Assembly (NCBI GenBank): GCA_050184225.1
Contig: JBFXAN010000117.1
Location: 1-20,484 of the forward strand
Length of the DNA: 20,484 nt
Direction of reading: 5' to 3'
DNA from: JBFXAN01 sp050184225
GTDB taxonomy: Bacteria > Chloroflexota > Dehalococcoidia > CAUJGQ01
Numbering within the stretch: the first letter of the stretch is position 1; each line of letters begins with the position of its first letter. The position numbers and the translations under genes were made by a program. A model generated the notes under the pieces. The model was given only the letters and a program-made list of their open reading frames with translations, made no database searches and was not told the origin of the DNA. Positions 1 through 6,759 of the stretch are shown one piece after another.

Positions 1-811
1 GGCCCATGTAGACGATCGCGCCTGTATGGACGGGCTGGCGCAGCAGTCCCGTTGCGGTCACTCCGGTGGATCCCTCTCCCATTCCGGATGGCAGTACATC
101 GCTCACTCCATCGGAACCGAGCACCGCTATCCCTCGCTCGTGAAGCCAGGGAAGCGCACTGGCATGTAACCCCGCCAAGCCTTCCATTGGGTTCACGACG
201 GGACCCAGTTCCGCCATCCGTCGCTGCCGGCCGGTGCGGACGAGGAGGATATCGCCCTCCTCCACACGCACACCCTGACGTTGCTCAGCAGCCTCAAGGT
301 CTTCCGAATGAATGGATTCTCCCGGTTCCAGCCAGTCGCGGCCTTTCGCCGCCGGGATGTCGAGCAGCACACCGCGACTGACGACGCCTTGTCCGCCGTC
401 GAGCCCACACACTTCCGCACCCGAGGACCGGACTCGCTCAGCCACGAAGCCGTTGTACATCTTCCCGTCCCAGAGGAAATGACAAAGCGCATCCATGTGC
501 GTTATCGCAAACCCATGGCATGCGATCCCCATGAAGTCGGCCGTACCTGTCGTCCCGGGAATGTCTCCTGCGCGGAGCATCATGTGCTGTACCGGAAAGT
601 AGTTCTCTGGTCCGCGCATTGTGGGCAACGGATGGGCGAGCGAGATGGGGACACCGTCAGAGACGAGTGCGGCGGCGCGGCGACGCTTCTCAGGTGTGAT
701 GAGGTTCAGAGTTCCATGCTGATCTTCGGAGCCCCAGCGACCCCAGTTGCTGATCGATTCCATCAATCGCGGAAGATCCGCGGCCGACACTTGCGTTCTG
801 ACCTCAGCCAT
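1..811 (-). CDS. Cyclase-family protein (metal-dependent hydrolase, kynurenine-formamidase-like), 3' end off the window
   Basis: The frame is open from an ATG at 811 to the left edge, giving 270 residues; family members are usually about 300 to 330, so the last part is missing. It begins MAEVRTQVSA and has the motif NWGRWGSEDQHGTLN (about 22-36), typical of this family. The metal-binding signature HGFAITHMDALCH lies at residues 99-111, matching the family pattern HxGTHxDxxxH. The family hydrolyses cyclic or linear amides and esters using a divalent metal. A Shine-Dalgarno-like AGGTGAGG sits just before the ATG. The gene lies downstream of dppC and a gene-remnant scar and is probably the last visible member of the transporter operon. 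Its leader and first 35 or so codons recur at about 8610-8815. The family call is firm; the substrate is unknown. Confidence 0.85.
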   Translation of the reverse strand, partial: MAEVRTQVSAADLPRLMESISNWGRWGSEDQHGTLNLITPEKRRRAAALVSDGVPISLAHPLPTMRGPENYFPVQHMMLRAGDIPGTTGTADFMGIACHGFAITHMDALCHFLWDGKMYNGFVAERVRSSGAEVCGLDGGQGVVSRGVLLDIPAAKGRDWLEPGESIHSEDLEAAEQRQGVRVEEGDILLVRTGRQRRMAELGPVVNPMEGLAGLHASALPWLHERGIAVLGSDGVSDVLPSGMGEGSTGVTATGLLRQPVHTGAIVYMG

Positions 812-908
812 GCCCTCACCTGCCGACCACGAGCGTGGGTCTTGTTTTATCCGGATCAAGGCAGACCAACCAGGGGCATGTGGATCAGATCATGTGCCAA
901 CAGGGCCA
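705..908 (-). repeat. Dispersed repeat, copy A (cyclase leader and N-terminus)
   Basis: This is the partner of 8610-8815. It includes the first 35 or so codons of the intact cyclase and the leader up to about 908. In both copies a short frame reading roughly LAH.LI..PLVGL with a stop is conserved in the leader. This could be the 3' end of an ancestral upstream gene or shared regulatory DNA. Confidence 0.75.
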
Positions 909-1399
909 TGACCCTGTGCTCGTCAGCGACCGCGCAGCTTCGGATCGCAGGCAGAGAGTCCTTGCTGGGCGCGACGGACGAGGTACGCAGGACCCGGCGC
1001 GTGCGAGCGCACTGGGGCAGTCCGGCGCAGCAGCGAGCGGCCACGGTACTCGTGCTGCCTCCGCCGCGGCCGATCCCTGCGCGGTCGTCTGCAGCATTGC
1101 ATCCGGGTCGAGCACCACACCCTCCGCGATCAGGCCCGCACACTCTCCGTCCGTCAGGCCGAGCATATCTGCAAGAACCTGCCGGCTGTGCTGTCCGAGC
1201 AGCGGCGAGGGACCGTGGATACGACCCGGCGTACGCGAGAGCTTGATGCCGCTGCCGAGGTAGAGCCGCGCACCGCTAAACGGGTGAGTGACCGGCTCGA
1301 AGAAGCCCCGCGCCTCCGCATGGGGGTCTTCCACCAGTTCCTTGCTCGTGAGTACGGCGCCGCCGGTCCCAGCCGCGTCACCCAGACAGCGCCCCACCG
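885..1399 (-). pseudogene. C-terminal remnant of a CaiB/BaiF (family III) CoA-transferase
   Basis: A stretch at about 1104-1397 translates as the end of a family III CoA-transferase. It contains SKELVEDPHAEARGFFE, then GIKLSRTPGRI, then PLLGQHSRQVLADMLGL and IAEGVV, which is the normal C-terminal order in this family. The catalytic Asp and the entire N-terminal three quarters are absent. The frame runs on without homology to a stop at 885, so the original stop has been lost. Upstream the frame changes abruptly at about 1400 into an unrelated beta-propeller-like fragment. I regard it as a dead fragment. A bare internal GTG at 1397 has no clear ribosome binding site. Confidence 0.75.
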
Positions 1400-1548
1400 C
1401 ACCAGGACATCGCCCGAGGCCGGCTCCGCCAGCCCGAGCGGCACCCTGGCCACCACGGCGTTCGTCTGCGGGTCAATCCGGTTGAGCGCATCCCCGCGCG
1501 GGTCGGTGAGCCACAGGCGGATCGCTACGCGGGGCGACCTGACTACAC
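1400..1548 (-). pseudogene. Remnant of a beta-propeller (YVTN/virginiamycin B lyase-like) protein
   Basis: In a frame different from both flanking fragments, the sequence reads LWLTDPRGDALNRIDPQTN, then VVARVPLG and GAVWVT. This is the recognisable core of one YVTN-type propeller blade, which normally runs as GAVWVTN...RIDPATN.VVATIPVG. Only about one to one and a half blades are present, with no start codon, signal peptide or stop of its own. It abuts the start fragment at 1549-1599 and the CoA-transferase remnant at about 1400. The identification rests on motif recognition over about 45 residues, so it is moderate. The non-functional status is clear from its size and context. Confidence 0.5.
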
Positions 1549-1599
1549 CTATCCCAAGTCGAAGCCAATGTGCTCCTCAGGCATAACCCATTCAGCCAT
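1549..1599 (-). pseudogene. Start fragment of an unidentified gene (16 codons)
   Basis: A good ribosome binding site (AAGGAGCG, six bases upstream) precedes an ATG at 1599. The reading frame is MAEWVMPEEHIGFDLG followed by TAG at 1549-1551. It lies 71 bases downstream of dppC, where operons of this type normally continue with an ATPase or enzyme gene. The peptide does not look like the start of a DppD or DppF ATPase, and I do not recognise it. The strong initiation signal with an almost immediate stop, followed by unrelated gene pieces, suggests the 5' end of a gene whose body has been replaced. A genuine 16-residue peptide is possible but less likely. Confidence 0.45.
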
Positions 1600-1670
1600 C
1601 CTCGCTCCTTCCTGGACGGCAGGAGCCTATCAAAACTCGGAATTGAGGTGGACCAGGAATTGCTATTCTG

Positions 1671-2699
1671 CTAGCGACTGCCCCTCAACCTTGGGTCCAT
1701 CGTGTCACGGAGCGCGTCGCCGAATAGGTTGTAGGAGAACACGATAATTGCAATCGCGACTCCAGGGTAGATCGCTAGCCCAGGAGCAGTTCTCATGAAT
1801 TCTCGACCCTGCAGGCTCAACATCTGACCCCAGGATGGGAATGGGGGTGGCAAACCATAGCCGAGGAAGCTCAGGCTTGCCTCGATAAGGACCACAAACC
1901 CCAACTGTATGGTCGCACTGAGGATGACAAGCGGGAAGACATTGGGGAGCACGTAGCGCACCATTATTCGCAGATCTCCACCGCCGATGACTGTGGCGGC
2001 CTCGATATACGGACTGGACATCACTGAAAACACCTGACTACGGATCAGCCGTGTAGCCGAGGCCCCACCGTATACTCCAATCACGACGACGAGCTGCCAC
2101 AGTCCCGACCCAAAGATGCCCAACACTGTGATGAAGACTACCAGACCCGGCAGTGCCTGAAAGATGTCAACGAAGCGTACAGTGATGGTGTCGAAGAGAC
2201 CACCATAATAGCCACTCATTATTCCGATAATAGCGCCGAGTATCTGGCTGATGAGAACAGCTCCGATTGGCACAATTACGGACACGCGGGCTCCGTAAAT
2301 GAGACGGCTCAGGATGTCTCGCCCCAGTTCATCTGTACCGAGCAAATACTTGAAAGATGGTCCCTGAAGTCTATCTCGCAAGTGAGTCTGATCGTAGGGG
2401 AAAGGCGCAATAAGGCCACCGATATAGGGAACGGGACTGCCATTTGGAGCGATCATCGCACTAGAAATCGAATCATATCCGCCACCAAAGGGCTTGCCGA
2501 GGAGTTGATAAGTGAAGTTGATAGTAACAGGAATCAGGTCGCCAATGATGACGAGGATAAGTAGGACGACTGCGCAAACGAAACCAAGAGGCTTCCGCCT
2601 GGCGAATGTGAACACACCAGAAACTATCTTCTCGGCGCCAATCTTCCCGGTAGTGGACTTCTCACTAGTAAAGATTTCCTCTGCCTTTCCGACTGTCAA
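1671..2699 (-). CDS. dppC: ABC transporter permease, DppC/OppC family
   Basis: This 342-residue inner-membrane permease belongs to the peptide/nickel/opine class. After an N-terminal membrane segment (about 37-56) comes GTDELGRDILSR (121-132), the family hallmark. It is followed by further membrane spans, the EAA coupling loop (EAATVIGGGDLRIMVRYVLP, about 233-252) that contacts the ATPase, then EASLSFLGYG (273-282). The end, DTMDPRLRG, is also typical. The start is a TTG at 2699, chosen because ACGGAGG sits about six bases upstream; no better ATG precedes the first membrane segment. It is 25 bases from dppB and forms the transmembrane pore with it. Composition is visibly AT-richer than the catabolic genes. 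No ATPase gene follows it, which is unusual. Confidence 0.93.
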   Translation of the reverse strand: MTVGKAEEIFTSEKSTTGKIGAEKIVSGVFTFARRKPLGFVCAVVLLILVIIGDLIPVTINFTYQLLGKPFGGGYDSISSAMIAPNGSPVPYIGGLIAPFPYDQTHLRDRLQGPSFKYLLGTDELGRDILSRLIYGARVSVIVPIGAVLISQILGAIIGIMSGYYGGLFDTITVRFVDIFQALPGLVVFITVLGIFGSGLWQLVVVIGVYGGASATRLIRSQVFSVMSSPYIEAATVIGGGDLRIMVRYVLPNVFPLVILSATIQLGFVVLIEASLSFLGYGLPPPFPSWGQMLSLQGREFMRTAPGLAIYPGVAIAIIVFSYNLFGDALRDTMDPRLRGSR

Positions 2700-2724
2700 C
2701 GCTGGCCTCCGTAAACCCTAACCC

Positions 2725-3705
2725 TCACCGATAGCGGATGCGAGGATCCAGAACAGCGTAGAGAACATCGACGAGCAATACAGAGAAAACGAGAAGGGTG
2801 GCGAATATCAAGTTCAGACCCTGGATCACCGGATAATCACGGCGATTGACAGCGTCGACGAGATAGCGACCCATGCCCGGGATCACAAAGATCTGCTCGA
2901 AGATGACAGTACCGGCGATAATGCTAGGCAACCCGACACCGATTACTGTTACAATCGGTAGCAGCGCGTTCCGCAACGCATGTTTGTATAGAACCGTTGT
3001 TGAGTCCAGTCCTTTTGCATGCGCAGTACGTACATAGTCTTCGCGGAGCACTTCGAGCATCTGAGTTCTCACGAGCCGGAGTAAACCGCCACTCGGTGTG
3101 AGGCCGATTATGAGGGCAGGAATCAGCATTATCTTTAGATGAGCGATAGGATCTTGAGTTAGCGTTTTGAATTGAATCGGCGGAGCCCAATTGAACCAGA
3201 TTGATCCGAACGTGATTATCATCACAGCAATCCAGAAGCCAGGCACCGCACTTATCAATATCGCGATCGCACGCAGGCCATAGTCTGGCAGCTTATCCTG
3301 TTTTACGGCTGCCCAGACACCAAGCGGTATTGACCAGGAAATGGCTATCATCTGCGCCCAAATCCCGAGCTCCAGGCTTATCGGCACTCTATGCTTGACT
3401 TCAGATATCACGCTGCGACCGTTGTGCAGCGACTTGCCGAGGTTCCCTTGGAGGACGCCCGTTGGTCCACCCCAGAACCAGCTAATCCCCATCCACTCCA
3501 GATATTGCTGCGGGATGCTCGAATTTAGACCCAACTCCTGTTCTAGGCTCTGGCGCAGTTGCGGGTCGTTTCCCCCAAAGTCACCAATAATGATGTCGAT
3601 AACACTGTTGGGGAGGAGGGTCCGTAGGCCAACGAATGTGATGATGGTAATCACAAGCAACGTAGGAATCGACAACAAAATTCGCCGGACGATGTATCGT
3701 TGCAC
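2725..3705 (-). CDS. dppB: ABC transporter permease, DppB/OppB family
   Basis: This is a permease of about 326 residues. It starts with the family's usual QRYIVRRILLSIPTLLVITI membrane anchor. It has NLGKS, the coupling loop REDYVRTAHAKGLDSTTVLY followed by RNALLP, the segment IFEQIFVIPGMGRYLVDAV, and the end VLDPRIRY, all characteristic. I chose the GTG at 3705 because GGAAAGGAAG lies just upstream and the protein then begins directly at the canonical RYI.RR motif. A TTG at 3729 would add eight residues (TERKKQEV) but has weaker ribosome binding. It pairs with DppC to form the channel; the cognate binding protein is probably the one at 6760-8571, separated by three enzyme genes. The 3730-3843 gap upstream shows no clear promoter. 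Confidence 0.92.
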   Translation of the reverse strand: MQRYIVRRILLSIPTLLVITIITFVGLRTLLPNSVIDIIIGDFGGNDPQLRQSLEQELGLNSSIPQQYLEWMGISWFWGGPTGVLQGNLGKSLHNGRSVISEVKHRVPISLELGIWAQMIAISWSIPLGVWAAVKQDKLPDYGLRAIAILISAVPGFWIAVMIITFGSIWFNWAPPIQFKTLTQDPIAHLKIMLIPALIIGLTPSGGLLRLVRTQMLEVLREDYVRTAHAKGLDSTTVLYKHALRNALLPIVTVIGVGLPSIIAGTVIFEQIFVIPGMGRYLVDAVNRRDYPVIQGLNLIFATLLVFSVLLVDVLYAVLDPRIRYR

Positions 3706-3843
3706 CTCTTGCTTCTTCCTTTCCGTCAATTAACCTGGTCTCATGTTTCAGTGGATCGCGTACGCTTTCCTAATGGTTACTCCATGTCGTCAACAGATTC
3801 ATCATGTTTCGACTTTCTTGCATCACTCGCCCAAGTCCGGCAT

Positions 3844-4413
3844 TTACGGCGCCGGTTTTGCCAATACTTCGCCGATGCTCTGAGCACCGAATTCCGCTGT
3901 CCAAGGCAAACGACCACGGAAGGTGATTGTGATCCGAAGGTCCTTGATCCGCCACCGATCCGGTTCTCGCCGCATCCGGTGTTGGTACGACCCAACGAGC
4001 AGAGTCGTTTGGCTCTCCCCACTGCCGATCTCCCAGAAGTAGGCGCTTGTCAGAGCCTCATCGTCTCTAACGTCAACCCGTAGATTGCTGCCCAGATGAC
4101 CTGTTGCCGGTCTGCGCGTCACCGGCTGGCCAGAGCGGGCGCCGACGTTGTAGAAGTCGTCGATGATCGACCGGCGCCCACGGTAGATCCCGTCCCGAAT
4201 CGTCCCGGACGTACCACCACCGGGCCGGCTGGTGTCCAAACCGATCATCTCCACCGCGCCGTCCGCGGTGAACACGTCGGCCAGCTCCTCCCATCTGCGG
4301 GAGTCAAGAAAGGCCATGTAGTCGTGCCAGGTACGGCGCACCGCCTCGATGTCTTCCACCCGCTGCACGCGACGTGTCAGCTCTCCGACGTCACTGGCCG
4401 TCATCGCTGCCAT
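3844..4413 (-). CDS. SnoaL/NTF2-like domain protein, copy 1
   Basis: This 189-residue soluble protein has the cone-shaped SnoaL/NTF2-like fold. Diagnostic parts are VEDIEAVRRTWHDYMAFLD (19-37), WEELADVFTADGAVEM (41-56), an R-G-R-R-S-I turn near 79-84 and a C-terminal strand region with YQHRMRREPDRWRI. Members act as dehydratases, isomerases, hydrolases or cyclases (for example bile-acid 7-alpha-dehydratase, ketosteroid isomerase, SnoaL), or as non-catalytic partners. The start ATG at 4413 follows AAGAGGAGG by ten bases. It lies between the CoA-transferase and dppB. Its first 103 codons and ribosome binding site are identical at the DNA level to those of the paralogue at 6086-6658, while its C-terminal part differs. 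The reaction is unknown. Confidence 0.85.
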   Translation of the reverse strand: MAAMTASDVGELTRRVQRVEDIEAVRRTWHDYMAFLDSRRWEELADVFTADGAVEMIGLDTSRPGGGTSGTIRDGIYRGRRSIIDDFYNVGARSGQPVTRRPATGHLGSNLRVDVRDDEALTSAYFWEIGSGESQTTLLVGSYQHRMRREPDRWRIKDLRITITFRGRLPWTAEFGAQSIGEVLAKPAP

Positions 4414-4432
4414 CTTCGAATTGCCTCCTCTT
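4103..4432 (-). repeat. 330-bp perfect direct repeat, copy 1 (5' part of SnoaL-like gene)
   Basis: Read by eye, bases 4103-4432 and 6348-6677 are identical at every position (offset 2245). The block covers the ribosome binding site and about 103 codons. Homology is patchy below 4102, and none is evident above 4433. The repeat flanks the CoA-transferase gene in direct orientation. Confidence 0.9.
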
Positions 4433-4574
4433 GTCGAGCCTGCGGTGGCTCGGGGCTGGAGCTACTTCCCGTCGCGGCTGCTCGGAACGGTGCCGTCGAT
4501 CCAGACGTGGCGCCAGCTCGTCCCAGTCCACACCCGCGTGTCCTCTACGGTAGTCAGCTTTCTGCGTGGTTATT

Positions 4575-6065
4575 TCAGAAGAGGCGGCTAGCCTCCTTTC
4601 GCAAGTCTGCTCGGAAGTCCGGGTGGGCAATCGCTATCAGTTCTCGCGCCCGATCCTTGAAGCTCTTCCCGAGCAGCCGCGCCACACCATACTCCGACAC
4701 GATGATGTCGGCGAAGTAGCGAGGGATCGTGACAGCGGAACCTGTGTCGAGCTGAGTAACAATGCGAGAAACGGCGCCGCCAACTGCGGTGGAGGGCAAG
4801 AGCGTAATCGCCCGACCTCCCTTGGATAGGAACGCTCCGATGTGATTGTCCGGCTGCCCCCCGGTCCCGTTATAGATCCGACTGCCAAAGATCGTCTCCG
4901 CGTTGATCTGCCCGGTGAGGTCGACAGAAATGGCATTATTGATGGACACCATGTTGTCGTTCGAGGACACCATCGGGATTCGCAGCAACTCCGCGGGGTC
5001 CTCGAGTTGAAAGAGAGGGTTGTTGTCGATGATGGCGAGCTCCTCGGCGTCGCAGCCACTCCAGGCCGCGGCAATCGCCTTGTTCTTGAATACTTGCTTC
5101 CGGCTGCCGTTGATCACGCCCTTCGCAACAAGCCTCCCGATCCCCGCCGCGGCCATCTCCGATTGGTAGCCCAAGTCATTCTTCCCGTCCAAGGCGCCCA
5201 GCGTGACAATCCAGCGCGCCGGGTCGCCGGTCCCAATTTGAAGGCAGTCGCCGTCCCGGACTAGCTCCGCAACATAATCGGCGATCGGCTTCGCCTCGGC
5301 TGGGGGCTGGAGGGCAGCGAGCGCCGTCTTCAGTTCATCCAGCGTCATGCTGGCAAGCCGATCCTGAAAGACCGCGCGGGCTCCCATCAACAGTATTGGG
5401 TCGATAGTTCGGAGAAGGGTCTCGACCGTTGGCTGCTTGTCTGGTTCGACCAGGTCGACAAGTTGGGATACGACATCGCGCGAGCGGATAGAGGGGCCTT
5501 GAACGAAGGCATCGATCTCGGACACATGCACCCAGGTGTTGCCGTGCGCGATCTGAAGGTCCGGCAGCACCTCGGCAATCACTGTGGTCGAGCGTCGGAT
5601 GTAGCTGCGCTTGTTCCACATGTGCACGCCCATGTTGCAGAACCCGGCAGAGTTTGGCAGCGAGAGATTGATCAGGGCGACATCGTACTGCGCGTAATCC
5701 ATCGGACGTTCGTCGACGTGCTTGAACTGCGTGGAGAAAAGGATGGGCACGTAGCTCGCGCGGAGAGCGTCCGTTGCGTGGCGGGCGTTCGGGCCAACGA
5801 AGAGCTCGAACTCCATCTTGAATGTGCGCTCCCAGCCCTCATCGAACCAGCCAGGGTTCGAGGGCGGGGTCGTGAGCCGGATCGTGATGTCGCTCAGTTC
5901 CTCCCGGCGCCGGGCCAGCGCTGCCTGAACGGCGATCGGCCCGGCCTGCGGGACGGCAACAAGGTCTCCGGACTTGACAAGCTTGGCCGCCTCATCCGCG
6001 GACATTAGCTTCGATTCGTAATCCCGGCGCCAGTCTGTCGTTCGGGACATGAGCGATCTCGCCAT
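4575..6065 (-). CDS. Acetyl-CoA hydrolase/4-hydroxybutyrate CoA-transferase family protein
   Basis: The 496-residue enzyme is a family I CoA-transferase that moves CoA between acyl groups through a glutamyl-CoA intermediate. The N-terminal CoA-transferase domain occupies about 1-220. In the second domain, GYQSEM (299-304) carries the expected catalytic Glu (E303). The run FGSRIYNGTGGQPDNHIGAF (393-412) and SEYGVARLLGKS with AHPDFR near 457-485 are classic C-terminal signatures. I chose the ATG at 6065 because AAAGGGG lies upstream and the protein then begins next to MSADEAAKLVKSGD. An upstream in-frame extension to 6197 would overlap the preceding gene and is not supported. It begins 20 bases after the stop of SnoaL copy 2, so the two are co-transcribed. 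Its likely role is CoA activation of the imported acid; the acceptor is unknown. Confidence 0.9.
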   Translation of the reverse strand: MARSLMSRTTDWRRDYESKLMSADEAAKLVKSGDLVAVPQAGPIAVQAALARRREELSDITIRLTTPPSNPGWFDEGWERTFKMEFELFVGPNARHATDALRASYVPILFSTQFKHVDERPMDYAQYDVALINLSLPNSAGFCNMGVHMWNKRSYIRRSTTVIAEVLPDLQIAHGNTWVHVSEIDAFVQGPSIRSRDVVSQLVDLVEPDKQPTVETLLRTIDPILLMGARAVFQDRLASMTLDELKTALAALQPPAEAKPIADYVAELVRDGDCLQIGTGDPARWIVTLGALDGKNDLGYQSEMAAAGIGRLVAKGVINGSRKQVFKNKAIAAAWSGCDAEELAIIDNNPLFQLEDPAELLRIPMVSSNDNMVSINNAISVDLTGQINAETIFGSRIYNGTGGQPDNHIGAFLSKGGRAITLLPSTAVGGAVSRIVTQLDTGSAVTIPRYFADIIVSEYGVARLLGKSFKDRARELIAIAHPDFRADLRKEASRLF

Positions 6066-6085
6066 GTTCGTCGTCCCCTTTCCCG

Positions 6086-6658
6086 CTATGGGAGAGGCAT
6101 TGACAGGACTTCCCCGATGGTGTGAGCGCCAAATTCTCCTGCCCACGGCAGGTGACCGACCATCGTTATCGTGATCCGGAGGTACTTGATCCGCCACCGA
6201 TCCGGCTCCCGCCGCATCCGGTGTTGGTAGGTACCTATCAGTAAGGTGTGGTTCTCGCCTCCGCCGGGAACGATTTCCCAGAAGTAGGCGCTTGTCAGAG
6301 CCTCATCACCGTCAAAGTCGACGCGCAGGTTGTTGCCGAAGTGGCCCGTTGCCGGTCTGCGCGTCACCGGCTGGCCAGAGCGGGCGCCGACGTTGTAGAA
6401 GTCGTCGATGATCGACCGGCGCCCACGGTAGATCCCGTCCCGAATCGTCCCGGACGTACCACCACCGGGCCGGCTGGTGTCCAAACCGATCATCTCCACC
6501 GCGCCGTCCGCGGTGAACACGTCGGCCAGCTCCTCCCATCTGCGGGAGTCAAGAAAGGCCATGTAGTCGTGCCAGGTACGGCGCACCGCCTCGATGTCTT
6601 CCACCCGCTGCACGCGACGTGTCAGCTCTCCGACGTCACTGGCCGTCATCGCTGCCAT
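6086..6658 (-). CDS. SnoaL/NTF2-like domain protein, copy 2
   Basis: This is a 190-residue paralogue of the protein at 3844-4413. It has the same first 103 residues and a related but distinct C-terminal half: RVDFDGDEALTSAYFWEI, then PGGGENHTLLIGTYQHRM, against a shorter SGESQTTLLVGSYQHRM in copy 1. The start at 6658 follows AAGAGGAGG by ten bases. It is 101 bases downstream of the binding-protein gene and 20 bases upstream of the CoA-transferase. Two copies kept in one operon with different C-terminal (pocket-forming) halves could be a heterodimer or two enzymes with different substrates. That is inference; the fold assignment is solid. Confidence 0.85.
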   Translation of the reverse strand: MAAMTASDVGELTRRVQRVEDIEAVRRTWHDYMAFLDSRRWEELADVFTADGAVEMIGLDTSRPGGGTSGTIRDGIYRGRRSIIDDFYNVGARSGQPVTRRPATGHFGNNLRVDFDGDEALTSAYFWEIVPGGGENHTLLIGTYQHRMRREPDRWRIKYLRITITMVGHLPWAGEFGAHTIGEVLSMPLP

Positions 6659-6677
6659 CTTCGAATTGCCTCCTCTT
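6348..6677 (-). repeat. 330-bp perfect direct repeat, copy 2
   Basis: This is the partner of 4103-4432, identical over the whole 330 bases by eye. It covers the ribosome binding site and the N-terminal 103 codons of SnoaL-like copy 2. The sharp end at 6677/6678 falls inside the untranslated leader. Confidence 0.9.
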
Positions 6678-6759
6678 CATTGTTGGAGTGGACTCGGCCG
6701 TTTGGTGGGCCTACGTTGCCGTTGCCTTCAACATGAACTGTGAACCGGCAATCTCCCGC

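Noticed and set aside
885..905. Possible sigma-54 site (TGGCAC) in the shared leader
   Set aside because: The GC dinucleotide expected at the -12 element is absent at the right spacing in both copies.
281..1246. Long plus-strand open frame of 321 codons opposite the cyclase
   Set aside because: It is antisense to a clear cyclase gene and the CoA-transferase remnant, has low-complexity Arg/Pro-rich translation and no recognisable domain.
6066..6197. Upstream extension of the CoA-transferase to 6197
   Set aside because: It lies inside the SnoaL copy 2 coding sequence and adds no family sequence; ATG 6065 has a ribosome binding site.
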